Assembly: GCF_023065955.2 (NCBI RefSeq)
Contig: NW_026622786.1
Location: 47,540,938 to 47,604,937, forward strand
DNA length: 64,000 bases
Reading direction: 5' to 3'
Source: Ursus arctos
Taxonomy: Eukaryota; Chordata; Mammalia; Carnivora; Ursidae
The notes under the pieces were generated by a model. The model ran no database searches and was not told the DNA's origin. It worked only from the letters and a program-made list of their open reading frames with translations. Below are positions 37,401-48,751 of the stretch, in pieces. Each line of letters begins with the position of its first letter. The first letter of the stretch is position 1. A program made the position numbers and the translations under genes.

Positions 37401-38104
37401 AATTGATACGATAATATGATAATAATAACTATTGTTATTATAGCAACTGTTCACAAAGTCATTCCTGAAAGATTAAATCAATATCTGAAGCGTATAAGAC
37501 AAATCTATAGCAGATTTATTGGCTCTAGTAAGTTTCAACTGTTACCCAAACTGTATTTTTAAGCAATAAAATACCATTATTTTATAGAAAAAGAACCTGG
37601 CTATATTGAGTTAATGGGGTCATTCTAATTTGTTTAAAGATATAAGGAGGAAAAGTGTATTTTTAAATACCTCTGAATATGTTAATACTATATGCCTATA
37701 ATTTGGCCCCATTTTGAAATTAAAGTGTGTTCATCCCTCACCAAAACTGTAGGATCTATAAATTTCTACTCTTGCTTAAACCAGAACCGTTAAAAAATAC
37801 TTTGGATTCTATAGTTATCTTCTAAGAGCCAGTGTGACTCCCAAATAATTACCCCTAAAGCATGACCTATTAACCTTTGAATTGGAAAAAAAAAAAAATC
37901 AGTGTCCACATTCTAGGTGGTCTTTTGTTACTTACATATATCAACTACTCGTGATATTCTCCATCTTTGCTTCTACTTCGTAAAGTTAAACCTCCTCAAA
38001 TCCCAACACTCTACTTAATTTTCTCTTCAGCGATTCAGATACTAATTTTTCCATTCACTTCTATAAGTAATAACAGAAACTACTGCTGCTACTCACTCTT
38101 ACTT
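37401..38104. other. Unique stretch
   Basis: No gene or repeat family recognised. Confidence 0.35.
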
Positions 38105-38265
38105 GGTTGTTTATATAAAGGATCTTTAATCCTACCAACAACCCTACAAAGTAGGAGCTATTATCTAAATTCAATAAATGAGGACACTGGGGGGTTGGAG
38201 AGATTCATTAGCATGCTCACCATCATGCAGCTGAATAATGGCAGGTTTGAGATTTAACCAGTTTT
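38105..38265 (+). repeat. Ancient MIR/L2-type fragment
   Basis: CCTACCAACAACCCTACAAA, GTAGGAGCTATTATCTAAAT, ATGAGGACACTGGGGGGTTG and CATCATGCAGCTGAATAATG fit the widespread GAGGAAACTGAGGC-type segment. Confidence 0.5.
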
Positions 38266-39317
38266 CTCAGACTCCTTTATAACTTACCAAACAGCCTCAC
38301 ATCAAGACAGCTAGCTGACTCTCGCTATCTTCAGCTGTCAGCACCAGCTTGTCCCAACCTTGGTGCTTTGACCTCACTTCCTCCGCTTTTTCTGCTTCCT
38401 ACCCATCTGGCCCTATGTGTGACTTCTTGTTTTTTGTAACAGGAATCTCCAACTCAGTCAACTTCTCTGGTCTTGATTCTTGTTTTACATAAAATTACCT
38501 CCCTAGGGCTTCTCCTAAATCATGGCCTGTGTGGGGAAAATATCTTGTATTGACTCTGAAATTAAATTATGTATTGACTATGAAACTAAACTAAATTATG
38601 GAGTAGATTCTACACGCAGCATAATTTGTCATGCACTAAATTCCTGTATTCTTTTAAAAACCCTTTCTAGGACACAATGTGGCTTTACGTAAGTAATTTA
38701 GCTCTACATAAGCAAGCACAATGAAGAGCTTGGTTCAATAGGATAGTTATTTGTTTCTACCGTCCTTACATTGAGATGAAGTTGTAGTTGTATGCCACGC
38801 CATCCTTTTCAATGACTCTGAAGTCCACATTAGAAATTCAAAACAATGGAAGCCAAAGAGTTGAAGAAATTGAAGTTCAGTTGTCCAAATTACTGAACAT
38901 AGAAAACTCTGTTCACTGTCCTACTGAATTTAGTTTTCCTGTGAATACACATTCTGATTAAACTTCTACCTCACAAGCCATTTTATGCTTTCATTTCTCT
39001 TTTGAATTATAAAATCCTTTCATTTGGGTATACACTCCTGATGTATATTAATGAGATTTGCTATATAGAATTAAATTAAGTTTAATATAAATTTTCATTA
39101 TTTTTGAAGGAGTGGGTTTTTTTTTTGTAATTTAAAAGCACAATAGCATAAAATGTTTGAGGGTTTATACCAGCCTAACAAAAGAATAGTTTTTAAATTA
39201 GAGCCGTGTTTCTCTATGATTTTTTATTTCAAATTTTAATTTTCTAGAAATAATGGCATTTTGACAGGATTGCATGCTCTAATATTTTAAAGCCCTATAT
39301 TATATAATCCATAGGCT
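38266..39317. other. Unique stretch
   Basis: No gene recognised. An imperfect 25-30 bp tandem duplication (TGTATTGACT, then GAAA, then AAATTAT) lies at about 38545-38600. Confidence 0.4.
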
Positions 39318-39415
39318 TCCTGAGACCAGGCATTTCTAATGGTTTTATTAACTGCTATAATCTCAATACCTAGAATATTGCATAACATATAGAAAGAATT
39401 GAAATATTAATGGTG
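39318..39415 (+). repeat. L2 LINE 3' end, diverged
   Basis: TTCCTGAGACCAGGCATTTC, CTCAATACCTAGAATATTGC and ATAACATATAGAAAGAATTG align with the L2 terminus. Confidence 0.5.
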
Positions 39416-41211
39416 AATATATTTATAATTTTCCTTAGAGAAGGAAACAGGAAAATTTCCACATTTTTGAGTAAATCTCATGCACAGTTCTTGTAGAAAG
39501 TTTCCACTTCTCAGCAACACCAAATCACACCGCCAGAAGGATGACTGGACTTTTGAATTTTCAACTGTCGCTTGTTACCTGAGTAATTATTTGACCACTT
39601 GAGAACATCTCTTTTCAAAAGTAACATTCCCCCATCCCAAATCTTTTGTAACCTAAGCCATAATCCTCGTCAGCTGTCCTAAACAACTTGCCTGGTCCAT
39701 TAGCTCAGAACACTCTGGAAAGGGCCCAGGAAATCAGCTCTGCAGACTAAGACACACGCAGTCTTTAGTCCCGCAAATAATGGACCACCAAAAATGTTTT
39801 TTGGAGGTTCCATTTCATAACTCTTGTTAAACTATGGTTTTATTTTTCAAACCAGTAGCTGAGCTAGATGGTTAGTGAGTTCACTATTAAATGGAATTGA
39901 AAATTGCCATAGCCTTATCTGTGGAAGAATCAGTGAAAGACAGCAAGATCCCCAGTGAGGTTAGCACATTAAAAATAAAACAAAAAAAAAATGTTTTTGG
40001 ATCTATAAAATCTCTGGAAGGTTTTGGGAACATAGCTGAGCAAGGTAGGAATTCTTGCTCAGAGATATTATTCTGTATGAAGGTCTCTGCTTTTACCTCT
40101 CACAGCCGCACTCACTGTGCTTGTTTATAAGAATCTGGATTTTTTTCCTACTATTACAGGACATACTTATTAGGATAAAAGGAGTAGGTTACCTGTGTGT
40201 GATTAGTACTGAAATAAGTCTCTCAGACCACTGTGTTATTAGAGTTTCTCAAAATGCCATGTTTTCCTGATATTTGCATTCTTCCGTACTGAAAATTATT
40301 CATATACGTCAGGATTGCCAATGATGGTATTTAGTTTTTGTATTATTATTATTTTTATGAGCACCACTATTTAATACTTAAAAAGAAATAATCCTATTAA
40401 AGAATAAGTTAAAAGGAAATCTTAAAAGTACATACATTATTTAAAATGCCATAGAGATTATTATTTATTAGATACTTGCTAGAAAATTATATTGCTACAC
40501 CAATGATATAGTTACTCTTTAATTATGCTTACACTATAGCCCGCAGTGTCTTGTAGATATGCAAATATATTGCAGGTAATTCAAAATGTGTACATGTACA
40601 TGTTTGTGTATATGTGTGGTATGTGTGTATGTGTGTGTTTACTTTTTACAAAGAGATATAAAAGCAGACATAATTGGTCCTTAAATGGCCATATTCTGTA
40701 GGTATACTTGTAAAATAGGAAATTTATCTTCAAAAAGGCATTTTGAGATATAGTAATTTTACCCATGATTTTTATTTTTAATACATATTAAGAAACAATA
40801 ATTGGTCGAATGAGTTTATAGGAACTGGAATCAGCTTTCTTAGAAGAACTCATTTTATGTGTGGGTTTTAGTATTTTTCTAGAAGGAAGCCTTGAAAACT
40901 TGCTCAAGGACTCTAAGGCTGGTCCTTAACCTTCCCACAGCCTAACTTGATGCTCTGGACCAGAATGTGGAAAGGACTCCGACACGTTGGCTCAGAGTGA
41001 AAGATGACTTAATATCAAAGACAGTGATGGGGTGTTGTGTAAGCCTCAGAGATTGGATTCTGTTCAGTGGTTTCCATGGTCAGGGAAGGCTTCAAATAAA
41101 AGATCACCTGTGTAAATGTTGCATGACTGTTGATTGTCTCATGAGTGTTTGTCTTTTATGTATGATTAATACACAAAATGTTTTCTTTTCTTTCCTTTTC
41201 CCTTTTTGTAG
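39416..41211. other. Repeat-poor stretch upstream of the candidate exon
   Basis: No interspersed repeat recognised in about 1.8 kb, apart from a TG-rich patch at about 40587-40640. The final 30 bases before 41212 are a strong polypyrimidine tract ending TTTTTGTAG, with possible branch-point sequence (GATTAAT) about 45 bases upstream of it. Confidence 0.5.
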
Positions 41212-41253
41212 AAATTATTGAGCCTACTACCTCTAGTCCTGTCACAAGTCCAG
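41212..41253 (+). CDS. Candidate 42-bp micro-exon of a cell-surface protein (IgLON-like stalk exon?)
   Basis: Seen: an excellent 3' splice site (nearly pure pyrimidine tract, then GTAG), 42 bases, then AG and a GTCAGT donor. Reading with two bases carried over from an upstream exon gives ATT ATT GAG and so on, with no stop: IIEPTTSSPVTSP plus one base left over. The exon therefore preserves frame and enters and leaves in phase 1. The peptide is Ser/Thr/Pro-rich, like an O-glycosylated stalk. Known from memory: IgLON proteins (LSAMP, NTM, OPCML, NEGR1) use small alternative phase-1 exons between Ig domain 3 and the GPI exon, and the NTM one reads similarly (EPTSS). Inferred: this is such an exon of a gene running left to right. 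It could instead be another membrane-protein stalk exon or a cryptic splice pair. No other exon of the gene was found in the window. Confidence 0.5.
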
Positions 41254-42963
41254 GTCAGTATCCACATACATTCGCAAAGTATGTTTGGGTACTTTCTCCA
41301 TTAAACAAGACCTCTGCATTGTCATAGAAATAAACCGATTTGAATATGGGCCGCATGCTTGCGGTACCACTCTAATGTCTGTTACTTGTCCTCGTCTATC
41401 TGTGATTTGTCCTCCCTTTGGATTTTGTGATCTGACCCTGATTTGAGGCCAGTATCTTTGACTTCATTCTGCAGGGCTTATGGACTAACTCTGTGTCACG
41501 TTGTGTAATAGTTGCAAGGTGATTAGCTGCAATATCTTACAAACAGAGCTGTAGAGAGTTTACGAGATTTTCTGAGTGACTAACAAAAAACTATATACTT
41601 TGGTTTGGTATTTCATTGTTATAAAATCATTATGAAACAGGACAGCATTTAGTGCTTCTGAAGAGAATAGTTGAGGGAAAACCTATACTTCCACTCTTGG
41701 AATATGATAGTGGGAGATTTTGGTCTCCTGGAACTGTCGAATCAAAGGACTTATTTCAGTTGTGTTTTATTTTCGAATTGTTCCTAATTCAAGTACAAAC
41801 ACTCAGTCTGAAAAGATGGCCCATTGCTATAAGTGTGTTTTTAAGTGTTGTTTTTAACTGTGAGCATTTCTGGGTGACATGAAATTGAGATAAAAGCTAT
41901 TGATATTAGAAACAACCTTTATCTTGTTATATAGGAATTTAGCAGTTCATTTTGAATGTTGGCTGCTGGCTATTTAAAGAAGAAAGTGGAGCTGCTAAAG
42001 TTATTTAGCTTTGAAAAGTTCATAGGGATTTCTTGTAACTGCTGAGTTAAAGGATTTGTTGATGCTGCCGACCCATAAAGAGGTATAAGTTGGTTAAATA
42101 GTTGTTTCTCCTCTCATTCCAGAAATGGCTCTAAATTTTAGTCTAAAACAGGATTTGCTGATCTGAGAAACTAAGTGTTTTAGAAATGAAAAAAAAAATT
42201 CTATCTCAAATTGTAATCAATCAAAAATGCTTAAAATTACTTTAGATGATTATGAATTATCCCCACCCCCTGAATGAAACAAGTTTGAGCAAGTCTATGA
42301 TTATGTATTTAAAGAATCTCATATTATAACACTTTCTGGTCAAATTATAGAATACGTTTTCATAACCTCTCAAACCAAAGCATACTTGATTAGTCTGTTT
42401 TAAGTTATTTCACAGTTTATACATACAAGGTTTAAGTTATATGATTAAAAAAATCTCTCCATTTCACAGATAGGGTTAATAGCCTCCCAAGTTTGAGTGC
42501 CATGTCAATATCATTAGAGCTATTAATCATTTGAATCTGATTTTTCTCTTAACTTATAAAAAGACTCACTAAATATGATTCCTGTGAATACCTAGGGCCT
42601 TCACAGAGATATGTAATCTCAGGTTCATATGAGATCCTAGAGTTGTTAATCTTGTTAGTAAACTTTTTAATCTTTTTTCCATCAGTTTTAAAGAGGATAT
42701 TAAATAACTTCTATATCACTGTCACCTAGTGGATTGAAGTAAATATTAGATAAGTACTTACTTTTCTTCTTAGGCCATGCCCTAGTTATTGGATGAAGTT
42801 TTCATAAATTAGAAGGGCAGATTACCTTCTCTATCTATTAAAATAAAGAGTGAAATCAAAGTATTTTAAGAAGTAGTGTCTGGTAGCATTCAGTAATAGT
42901 ACTGCTGACTTTATATTTTTGGAGAAAGTGTTATTGAAGATAAGCATAAAAAGACGCTTTTTC
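41254..42963. other. Repeat-poor stretch downstream of the candidate exon
   Basis: No interspersed repeat recognised in about 1.7 kb. Together with the upstream block this makes more than 3 kb around the candidate exon free of SINEC, L1 and LTR insertions. Confidence 0.45.
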
Positions 42964-43050
42964 TAATGAATCATCGAACTTTACATCAAAAACCAGGGAT
43001 GTACTGTATGGTGAGTAACATAATATAATAAAAATATCATTATGAATTAA
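42964..43050 (+). mobile_element. Very short 5'-truncated L1 3' end
   Basis: Only about 87 bp of the carnivore L1 3' terminus: TAATGAATCATCGAACTTTA, ATCAAAAACCAGGGATGTAC and TGTATGGTGAGTAACATAA. It is flanked by a 16-bp target-site duplication with one mismatch (42948-42963 and 43051-43066, AAAAAGACGCTTTTTC against AAAAAGACTCTTTTTC). Confidence 0.88.
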
Positions 43051-43193
43051 AAAAAGACTCTTTTTCAATAGGCTATCTGTATCAAAAGTTCTTTCAATAG
43101 AAGAGACTCTTACAAAAAAAAATCAAAAGTCAGAAAACAAACAAATGAATTGTTCTTACCTCTACCAAGATTCATATGTCTTTAAACAATGCA

Positions 43194-43415
43194 GAGCATA
43201 AGGGTTAAGAACATGGCCAACTGCTTGGATTAGAATCCTAGCTCTGCTTCTGTTAGCTGTGTAAGCTTCATCAAGTTTACTTAACCTCTCTCTGCCTCAG
43301 AGTCGTCATTTGATAAATGGGATGAGGGTGAAATAATAATAGTAACTACCATGTAGAGTTATTATGAAAATTGAGTAAGTAAAAACCGGTAAAATGCCTA
43401 TAAAAGTGCCTACTA
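43194..43415 (+). repeat. MIR SINE, nearly full length
   Basis: CATAAGGGTTAAGAACATGG, GGATTAGAATCCTAGCTCTG, CTTAACCTCTCTCTGCCTCA, TTTGATAAATGGGATGAGGG and AATAATAATAGTAACTACC closely follow the MIR consensus. Confidence 0.9.
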
Positions 43416-45396
43416 TGGAGGAAGTATGATAAAAGTGTAGGTTAAAATGTGAGGAAAAATATACACATATATAACATATTGGTATATAAAGTATATATAT
43501 ATAGCTTATATAAATATAGATATATTGGACTACATATCATTTGGACTGTGTAGTCTCTCAAGTACTCTGAGACCTTATACTTTTTGCCACTGTCTATGAA
43601 ATGCCTAAGGCGATGGTCATTCAAATGGTCAAATAGTCATTAACCCCAAATTGGTCAATTCATTGCTAGGATCAACGTTTCAAAACAATGAACACATGAA
43701 AAATAGTTTAAAATTGAATTAGCACTGCAATTTTAGGGAAAAAATAATGTGAGGTTTTTTTAAGAAAAAGGATTATTGTAGAAAGATTAGTAAATATATG
43801 TTGAATTGAATGGAATTGAAAAGTAGAAAAACAGAGCTTTCGATGAGACTCATCCTTCATTAATTGTGAATTTGTTAAAGGCCTCCAGAGAATGGTTTGG
43901 TTAGTCAAGGATTTGAAGAGCATGTGGTTATAGCAGGATTTAAAGAGTGGTATAAATGATAAACAAAAGCTTTTAAAAGCTGTGCAAGATACGAAAGAGA
44001 AGAATTTGGCAATATATAACTCTAAGCAAAAGATCATTAAAGGTAGATGAGAAAATAATTTACCCTATGAATAAAGCCAAACTGTTAAAAGCCCCAGTCA
44101 TTTAAAACAAAGCTTTAAAAACATTTTACTCAATAAAAAATAGTAAATGAAAATTCTCACAAAAGTATTCAGGGGATAAGAAATATCAGATTTTCAAACT
44201 AGTCCATTTACTGCTTCTACAGAAGTGGAAAAAGAGAATGTAAAATAACTCAAGACAGATTTCATATTTTGTAATATTACTGTCAGAGAGTTAAAGCAGA
44301 GATAAAGTGGATACAGTTATGAAAATATTGGATAGATTGAGAATATATTGAAGAAAATGGATTTATATCATTTATGTCCATAAGTTCTAAAGAAATGAAG
44401 GTCCTGGAATCATAACTTATATTTTTTATATATTCTTGACAAGTCAGATTCTGTTTCAATTGAAGGGAATGAAAATTGAATTATTAACATCATTATTCAA
44501 GAAAAGGCCATGAAATATAGTAAGTAACAAGAACAAAAGCAAACTCTCCTTTGATCAGTCTCAGAGTCTCAAAGTTTGAAAGATAAGGGACACTTTTCAT
44601 GGTGAATGAGATATGCAGTGAATTAGAAAATTTGGACTACCGTTATTGTAATTGCCACAATAGACCCTATGCTATTCTGGAGAATGGTCATCTGGCTTAA
44701 AAAATGACTACCATTAGGCCAATAACAACACCATCTCTTACAGCAACTTAAACATTTACATACATTCATTTTTTAAAATTACGTTTTGTGATCACTTTTG
44801 AAGTATATTGTAATATTAATATATGACTTTTCTTTGTTAAAGGATGGAAAGAGGCTAAGGCTGCAGTCTGTCTACCCTACTCAATAGAAACTAATCTACC
44901 TCCAACTATCTATTGGTTCACTAGTGCAACCTGTCCGTCTGAATGCCCTATACACAAATACTCTCTCCTGTGACTTTGAGCCCATCAAGTGAAGGCTGAA
45001 GTTTCTAGTCTAGAATCAAATTCACAATGAAGCTCTAATTCTGATTGTATGTTTCTGGATTATACCTATCTACATAGCATCAAAGTGACATCAAAAAAAG
45101 TGGAAAGTCTGGCCGAGCCAGCATTTATTTGGCTTCCTGTAGACTCACAATAATTTATTAATTTTTCAGGACATTAATTCAGCCAACCTTGTTTAGTCTA
45201 TAGGCAGAAGATTAAAATTTGGAATTTGTTAAAGTATCATAGATGCCCCCGCCCAACCTTTGTCTTTACTATGTCCCTAGAAATAATCTTCACCAGTCAT
45301 CAATTGAAAATTCTTATTTTGTAGGTAATTTAATTTTAACTATATGCCAGTGTTATTTGTAGTAAAAATGGCTTCATTTTATAAATCTTTAGACAA
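43416..45396. other. Unique AT-rich stretch
   Basis: A TA-rich low-complexity patch lies at about 43458-43530. Otherwise nothing recognised in about 2 kb. Confidence 0.4.
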
Positions 45397-45412
45397 CTGG
45401 AAATGTAGTTTA

Positions 45413-45561
45413 TTATTTTTTTTTTAGTATCTTATTTATTTATTTGAGTGAGAGATAGAAGGAACAGGGGAAGAAGGAGATGAGGGGCATGATCCCAGGA
45501 CCCCGAGATCATGACCTGAGCCGAAGGCAGACATTTAACTGACTGAGCCACCCAGGCGCCC
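45413..45561 (-). mobile_element. CAN-SINE with internal deletion, reverse orientation
   Basis: The T-run, TTATTTATTTATTTGAG and the reverse-complemented head GAGCCACCCAGGCGCCC are present. About 50 bases of the usual body between the GA-rich part and the GGGGC/GATCCCAGG part are missing. Target-site duplication CTGGAAATGTAGTTTA and CTGGAAATGTGATTTA lies at 45397-45412 and 45562-45577. Confidence 0.95.
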
Positions 45562-45697
45562 CTGGAAATGTGATTTAAAAATGATTTTTCCATTTCTGAA
45601 AACAAACAACAAAGTCAATGCAGACTCTTCAGTTGGACTTCGAAAACCACTATTTAAAAAATGGCTATTGTTAAACACATTGTATTTATTGGTGTTT

Positions 45698-45920
45698 TTT
45701 TAATTTTTCTTAAAGGTCTTATTTATTTATTTATTTATTTATTTGTTTGTTTGTTTGAGAGAGACTGAGAGAGACAGAGAGCACTAGCAGGCAGAGGGAG
45801 GGAGAGAAGCAGACTCCCCAGCTGAGCAGGGAGCCCAACACGGGGCTCCATCCCAGGAGCTTGAGATCATGACCTGGGCTGAAGGCAGAAGCTTAATCGA
45901 CTGAGCCACCCAGGTGCCCC
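45698..45920 (-). mobile_element. CAN-SINE (SINEC), reverse orientation
   Basis: Complete reverse element with an expanded (TTTA)n and (GTTT)n tail region, a GA-rich part and head GAGCCACCCAGGTGCCCC. Perfect 14-bp target-site duplication ATTTATTGGTGTTT at 45684-45697 and 45921-45934. Confidence 0.97.
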
Positions 45921-45934
45921 ATTTATTGGTGTTT

Positions 45935-46334
45935 CAAGAACATGTTTAAGTCCATGAAACAAACCGAGCTCCATTTTACAGCCAAGTAAAAAGACAAAAC
46001 AAGTATTTCACTCAAGGTCACTCAGCAAGTACATGGCAAAACCAAAATTAAAATGCCCAGTACTTGATCATCAAATACATGTGCCTCACTTAAAGGACAG
46101 AAATCATGTTTGAAAAAACAAAATACAATGTTTATAAACTGAATTATTTCTATGCACCAGAAGACACACATTATGTAAAGAAATCCCACTTTAAATCAAA
46201 TAATTCCTGATTCATCTACCTTACAAATAATTTTTCACCTCTCTGGTTTCCTGGGTTTTCTTACAAAGGAAAATGCTTTCATTCAGCTTACCCTAGGAAG
46301 CCCCGTTTTGTGTTTGAACGATATTGTTCATCAT
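45935..46334. other. Unique stretch
   Basis: No repeat family or gene recognised. Confidence 0.35.
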
Positions 46335-46450
46335 TTAGCAAACATTTATTGAGTAACAACTGTATCAGACACCAAGTGCTAGGAGCATAAATTTATTATT
46401 TTAAAGGGGTTTATAATCTATTAAGGAGACAGGCATATGTGTAACTAACC
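46335..46450 (+). repeat. Ancient LINE fragment (L2/L3 type)
   Basis: AGCAAACATTTATTGAGTAA, CACCAAGTGCTAGGAGCATA and TTATAATCTATTAAGGAGAC match the widespread motif also seen near 24330 and 31070. Confidence 0.5.
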
Positions 46451-47332
46451 ATTATTCAAGATAATATATTCTATAATTTCTATCTAGAGAAAAAGCAGAC
46501 AATTCTGCCTAGAGGAAATCTTCATATGTATGGACAGGATCATAGATTAGACATAGTTGGCAAGGAATGCGGATACCATCATAAGCAAAGGAAATGCTTA
46601 AAAAGTCAAAGTGGTAGAAAGTACAGAAAATGAGAAAAATCTTATTTGATTTCTGTATATTTACTATCTACTACTGTGCTGGTACTTAGCAGGTCCTCTA
46701 TGTCTGCCAGATGGTTTCAACAAAATTACCAAACCACTTAACAAAGCATTTGAACCAAAAATTAAACACAAGAGTTAGGAAGTTTCCTGACAACTAATTA
46801 CTTTCCAGCTTTTGGTTTATATAGGTCATATCTAACTTCCAGCATTTTCTAAAACTCATGTAAAAGGAAGATAATAAAATAAAAAACACAAATTACTACC
46901 ATTTGAACCAAAACTCGCTCTCTTGCATCAGTTTATAGATATTAACAGTTCCTAAAAATACTTTTTATGCTAGCATTTTTATGGCAATTGAGAAAGGGCA
47001 TTAAATCAGTTTTTTAAATTGCATTATCAAGTTTTATACTAAAACCCCAAAATGTCCACTTTTCAAGGGGTTATCTTTTCTCAATGAATGAATGAATGGA
47101 TGGCTTAGAAACCCATATGTAGTCCACAGGGTTAGACCATAAGAAGAATCTTATAAGTAACAGTAGTATGCTTCAGTAAAACTTATTTATGAATACAGAG
47201 GGATGAAAATAATAAAAAATGAAGTAGTTATATGATAGCAAGAAAAGACTGGATAATTTATCCCCTTGTTTACTAAATAGAAAATTCAAAAATCTCAATG
47301 CTTGGATCAAAGAAATATACCACACTACCCAT
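46451..47332. other. Unique stretch
   Basis: No gene recognised. A short (AATG)n run occurs near 47084-47100. Confidence 0.35.
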
Positions 47333-47452
47333 AGATGGATGGATGCATGGATGGATGGATGGATGGATGGATGGATGGATGGATGGATGAGTGGATGGGT
47401 GGATGGATAAGCAAATGAATGGGTGAATGGATGGGTGTATGAATGGATAACA
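47333..47452. repeat. (TGGA)n tetranucleotide microsatellite
   Basis: A near-perfect core of GATG/TGGA units from about 47335 to 47390, then a degenerate continuation to about 47452. The 131-residue minus-strand ORF at 47173-47568, with its PSIH repeats, is a translation of this tract. Confidence 0.95.
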
Positions 47453-47559
47453 AACGTATGTGGTCCATAGGACTGCAGCGTCAGAAAAACAAGGAAACGG
47501 GCAGAAGTTGAAAAAGTAAGACAGCTTGTGAAGTTTCTGTCAGTTCCCAAGAACAGCTT

Positions 47560-48430
47560 AATAAGCAACTAAATGTGTCAAACACTGCATTATCTGTTGG
47601 AGATGCAAAGTGGCCCACTGCTTGTCTTTTAAGAATCTCACATTCCACCAGAGGAGAGAGACATGGAAACAGAAGAAATTAATATAAAGCAATATGTACT
47701 GTAAGACAGATATGTGTAATGCACTCTGGGAACTCTGATCCTGCCTGAGGAATGTCAGAAAAGGCTTTCTGGAGGTGATTTCTGAATAGTTTAAGCATAG
47801 AGATAAAGGGGGAAAGCCATTTAAGACAGCTGAGCATGGGCAAAATAAACAGAGGCATAAAATAGTACAGTGTGTTTGAGAGAGATTCCAAATAATCTCT
47901 GAAATGTAAATTGATCAGAGTTCAATGGGGCTATGGATGAACAGAGCAAGATCATGAAGGGTGTTGTGTATATTACTTGGAAGTTTGGTCTGTTTAACCG
48001 TAGACATAGGCTGATCATTAGACTTCCTATGTAATGTTGAGGTTCAAGGTGGAGAAATAATTGGTTTGAGCAAGACTGGCACCAGAAAATGTTCTTATAT
48101 AATATCTGGGAAAAGTTGATGAGAGCCTGATGCAGGACAGTGGTAGTAGCAAGGAGAGAACAGGATCTGTTAAAAAATTATTTAGAAGGAAGATTTATCA
48201 GGGTTTGGTCACTGATTAGATTTGAAGGACAAGGAGAGGTTTCAAACAAGGATGACCACCACCTCTTTTTGCAAATGGTGGGACACCAACCAAGATAAGG
48301 AAAATAAACCAATGTTTTGCCAAATGGTTTGGACTTTATCCTGTTGTTTGGGAAAGGATTCAGTGTTTTGTTTTATTTTACACAGGGGAATAATATTACT
48401 GTGTATTTTGCACACATAATTCTGTAAGAG
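47560..48430 (+). mobile_element. Ancient LINE remnant (L3/CR1 type), about 0.9 kb
   Basis: Collinear landmarks of a mammalian-wide element: TTTCTGGAGGTGATTTCTGA, then CTGAGCATGGGCAAAATAAA, AGCAAGATCATGAAGGGTGT, TCAAACAAGGATGACCACC and TTTGGACTTTATCCTG. Heavily diverged with rearranged or missing parts. Exact family not resolved. Confidence 0.5.
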
Positions 48431-48533
48431 TAGAAAAGTAAGAATGGAGGTGAGGAGACATCAAGTGAGGTCTTTGAAATCCTAATCCCTGGCTACAAGT
48501 TTGTTGCCATCTTTTAAGAAAATGGCTACCTGA

Positions 48534-48733
48534 GGGGCACCTGGGTGGCTCAGTGGGTTAAGTGTCTGCCTTCGGCTTAGGTCATGATCCCAGCCGGGGT
48601 CCTGGGATCAAGCCCTATGCTGGGCTCCCTGCTTGGTGGGGAGCCTGCTTCTCCCTCTCCCTCTGCTGCTCCCCTGGTTGTGCTCTCTCTTTCTCTCTGG
48701 CAAGTAAATGAATAAAGTCTTAAAAAAAAGAAA
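48534..48733 (+). mobile_element. CAN-SINE (SINEC)
   Basis: Head GGGGCACCTGGGTGGCTCAG, body GGTCATGATCCCAGCCGGGG, and a tail AATAAAGTCTTAAAAAAAAG. A perfect 18-bp target-site duplication AAGAAAATGGCTACCTGA lies at 48516-48533 and 48734-48751, the longest perfect one in the window. Confidence 0.98.
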
Positions 48734-48751
48734 AGAAAATGGCTACCTGAG

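Noticed and set aside
47173..47568. 131-residue minus-strand ORF with repeated PSIH motifs
   Set aside because: It is a translation of the TGGA microsatellite. The flanking residues have no family features.
48534..48610. tRNA gene suggested by the tRNA-Lys-like SINE heads
   Set aside because: These are tRNA-derived SINE promoters followed by the SINE body and A-tail, with target-site duplications. The acceptor stem and anticodon structure of a functional tRNA are not preserved.
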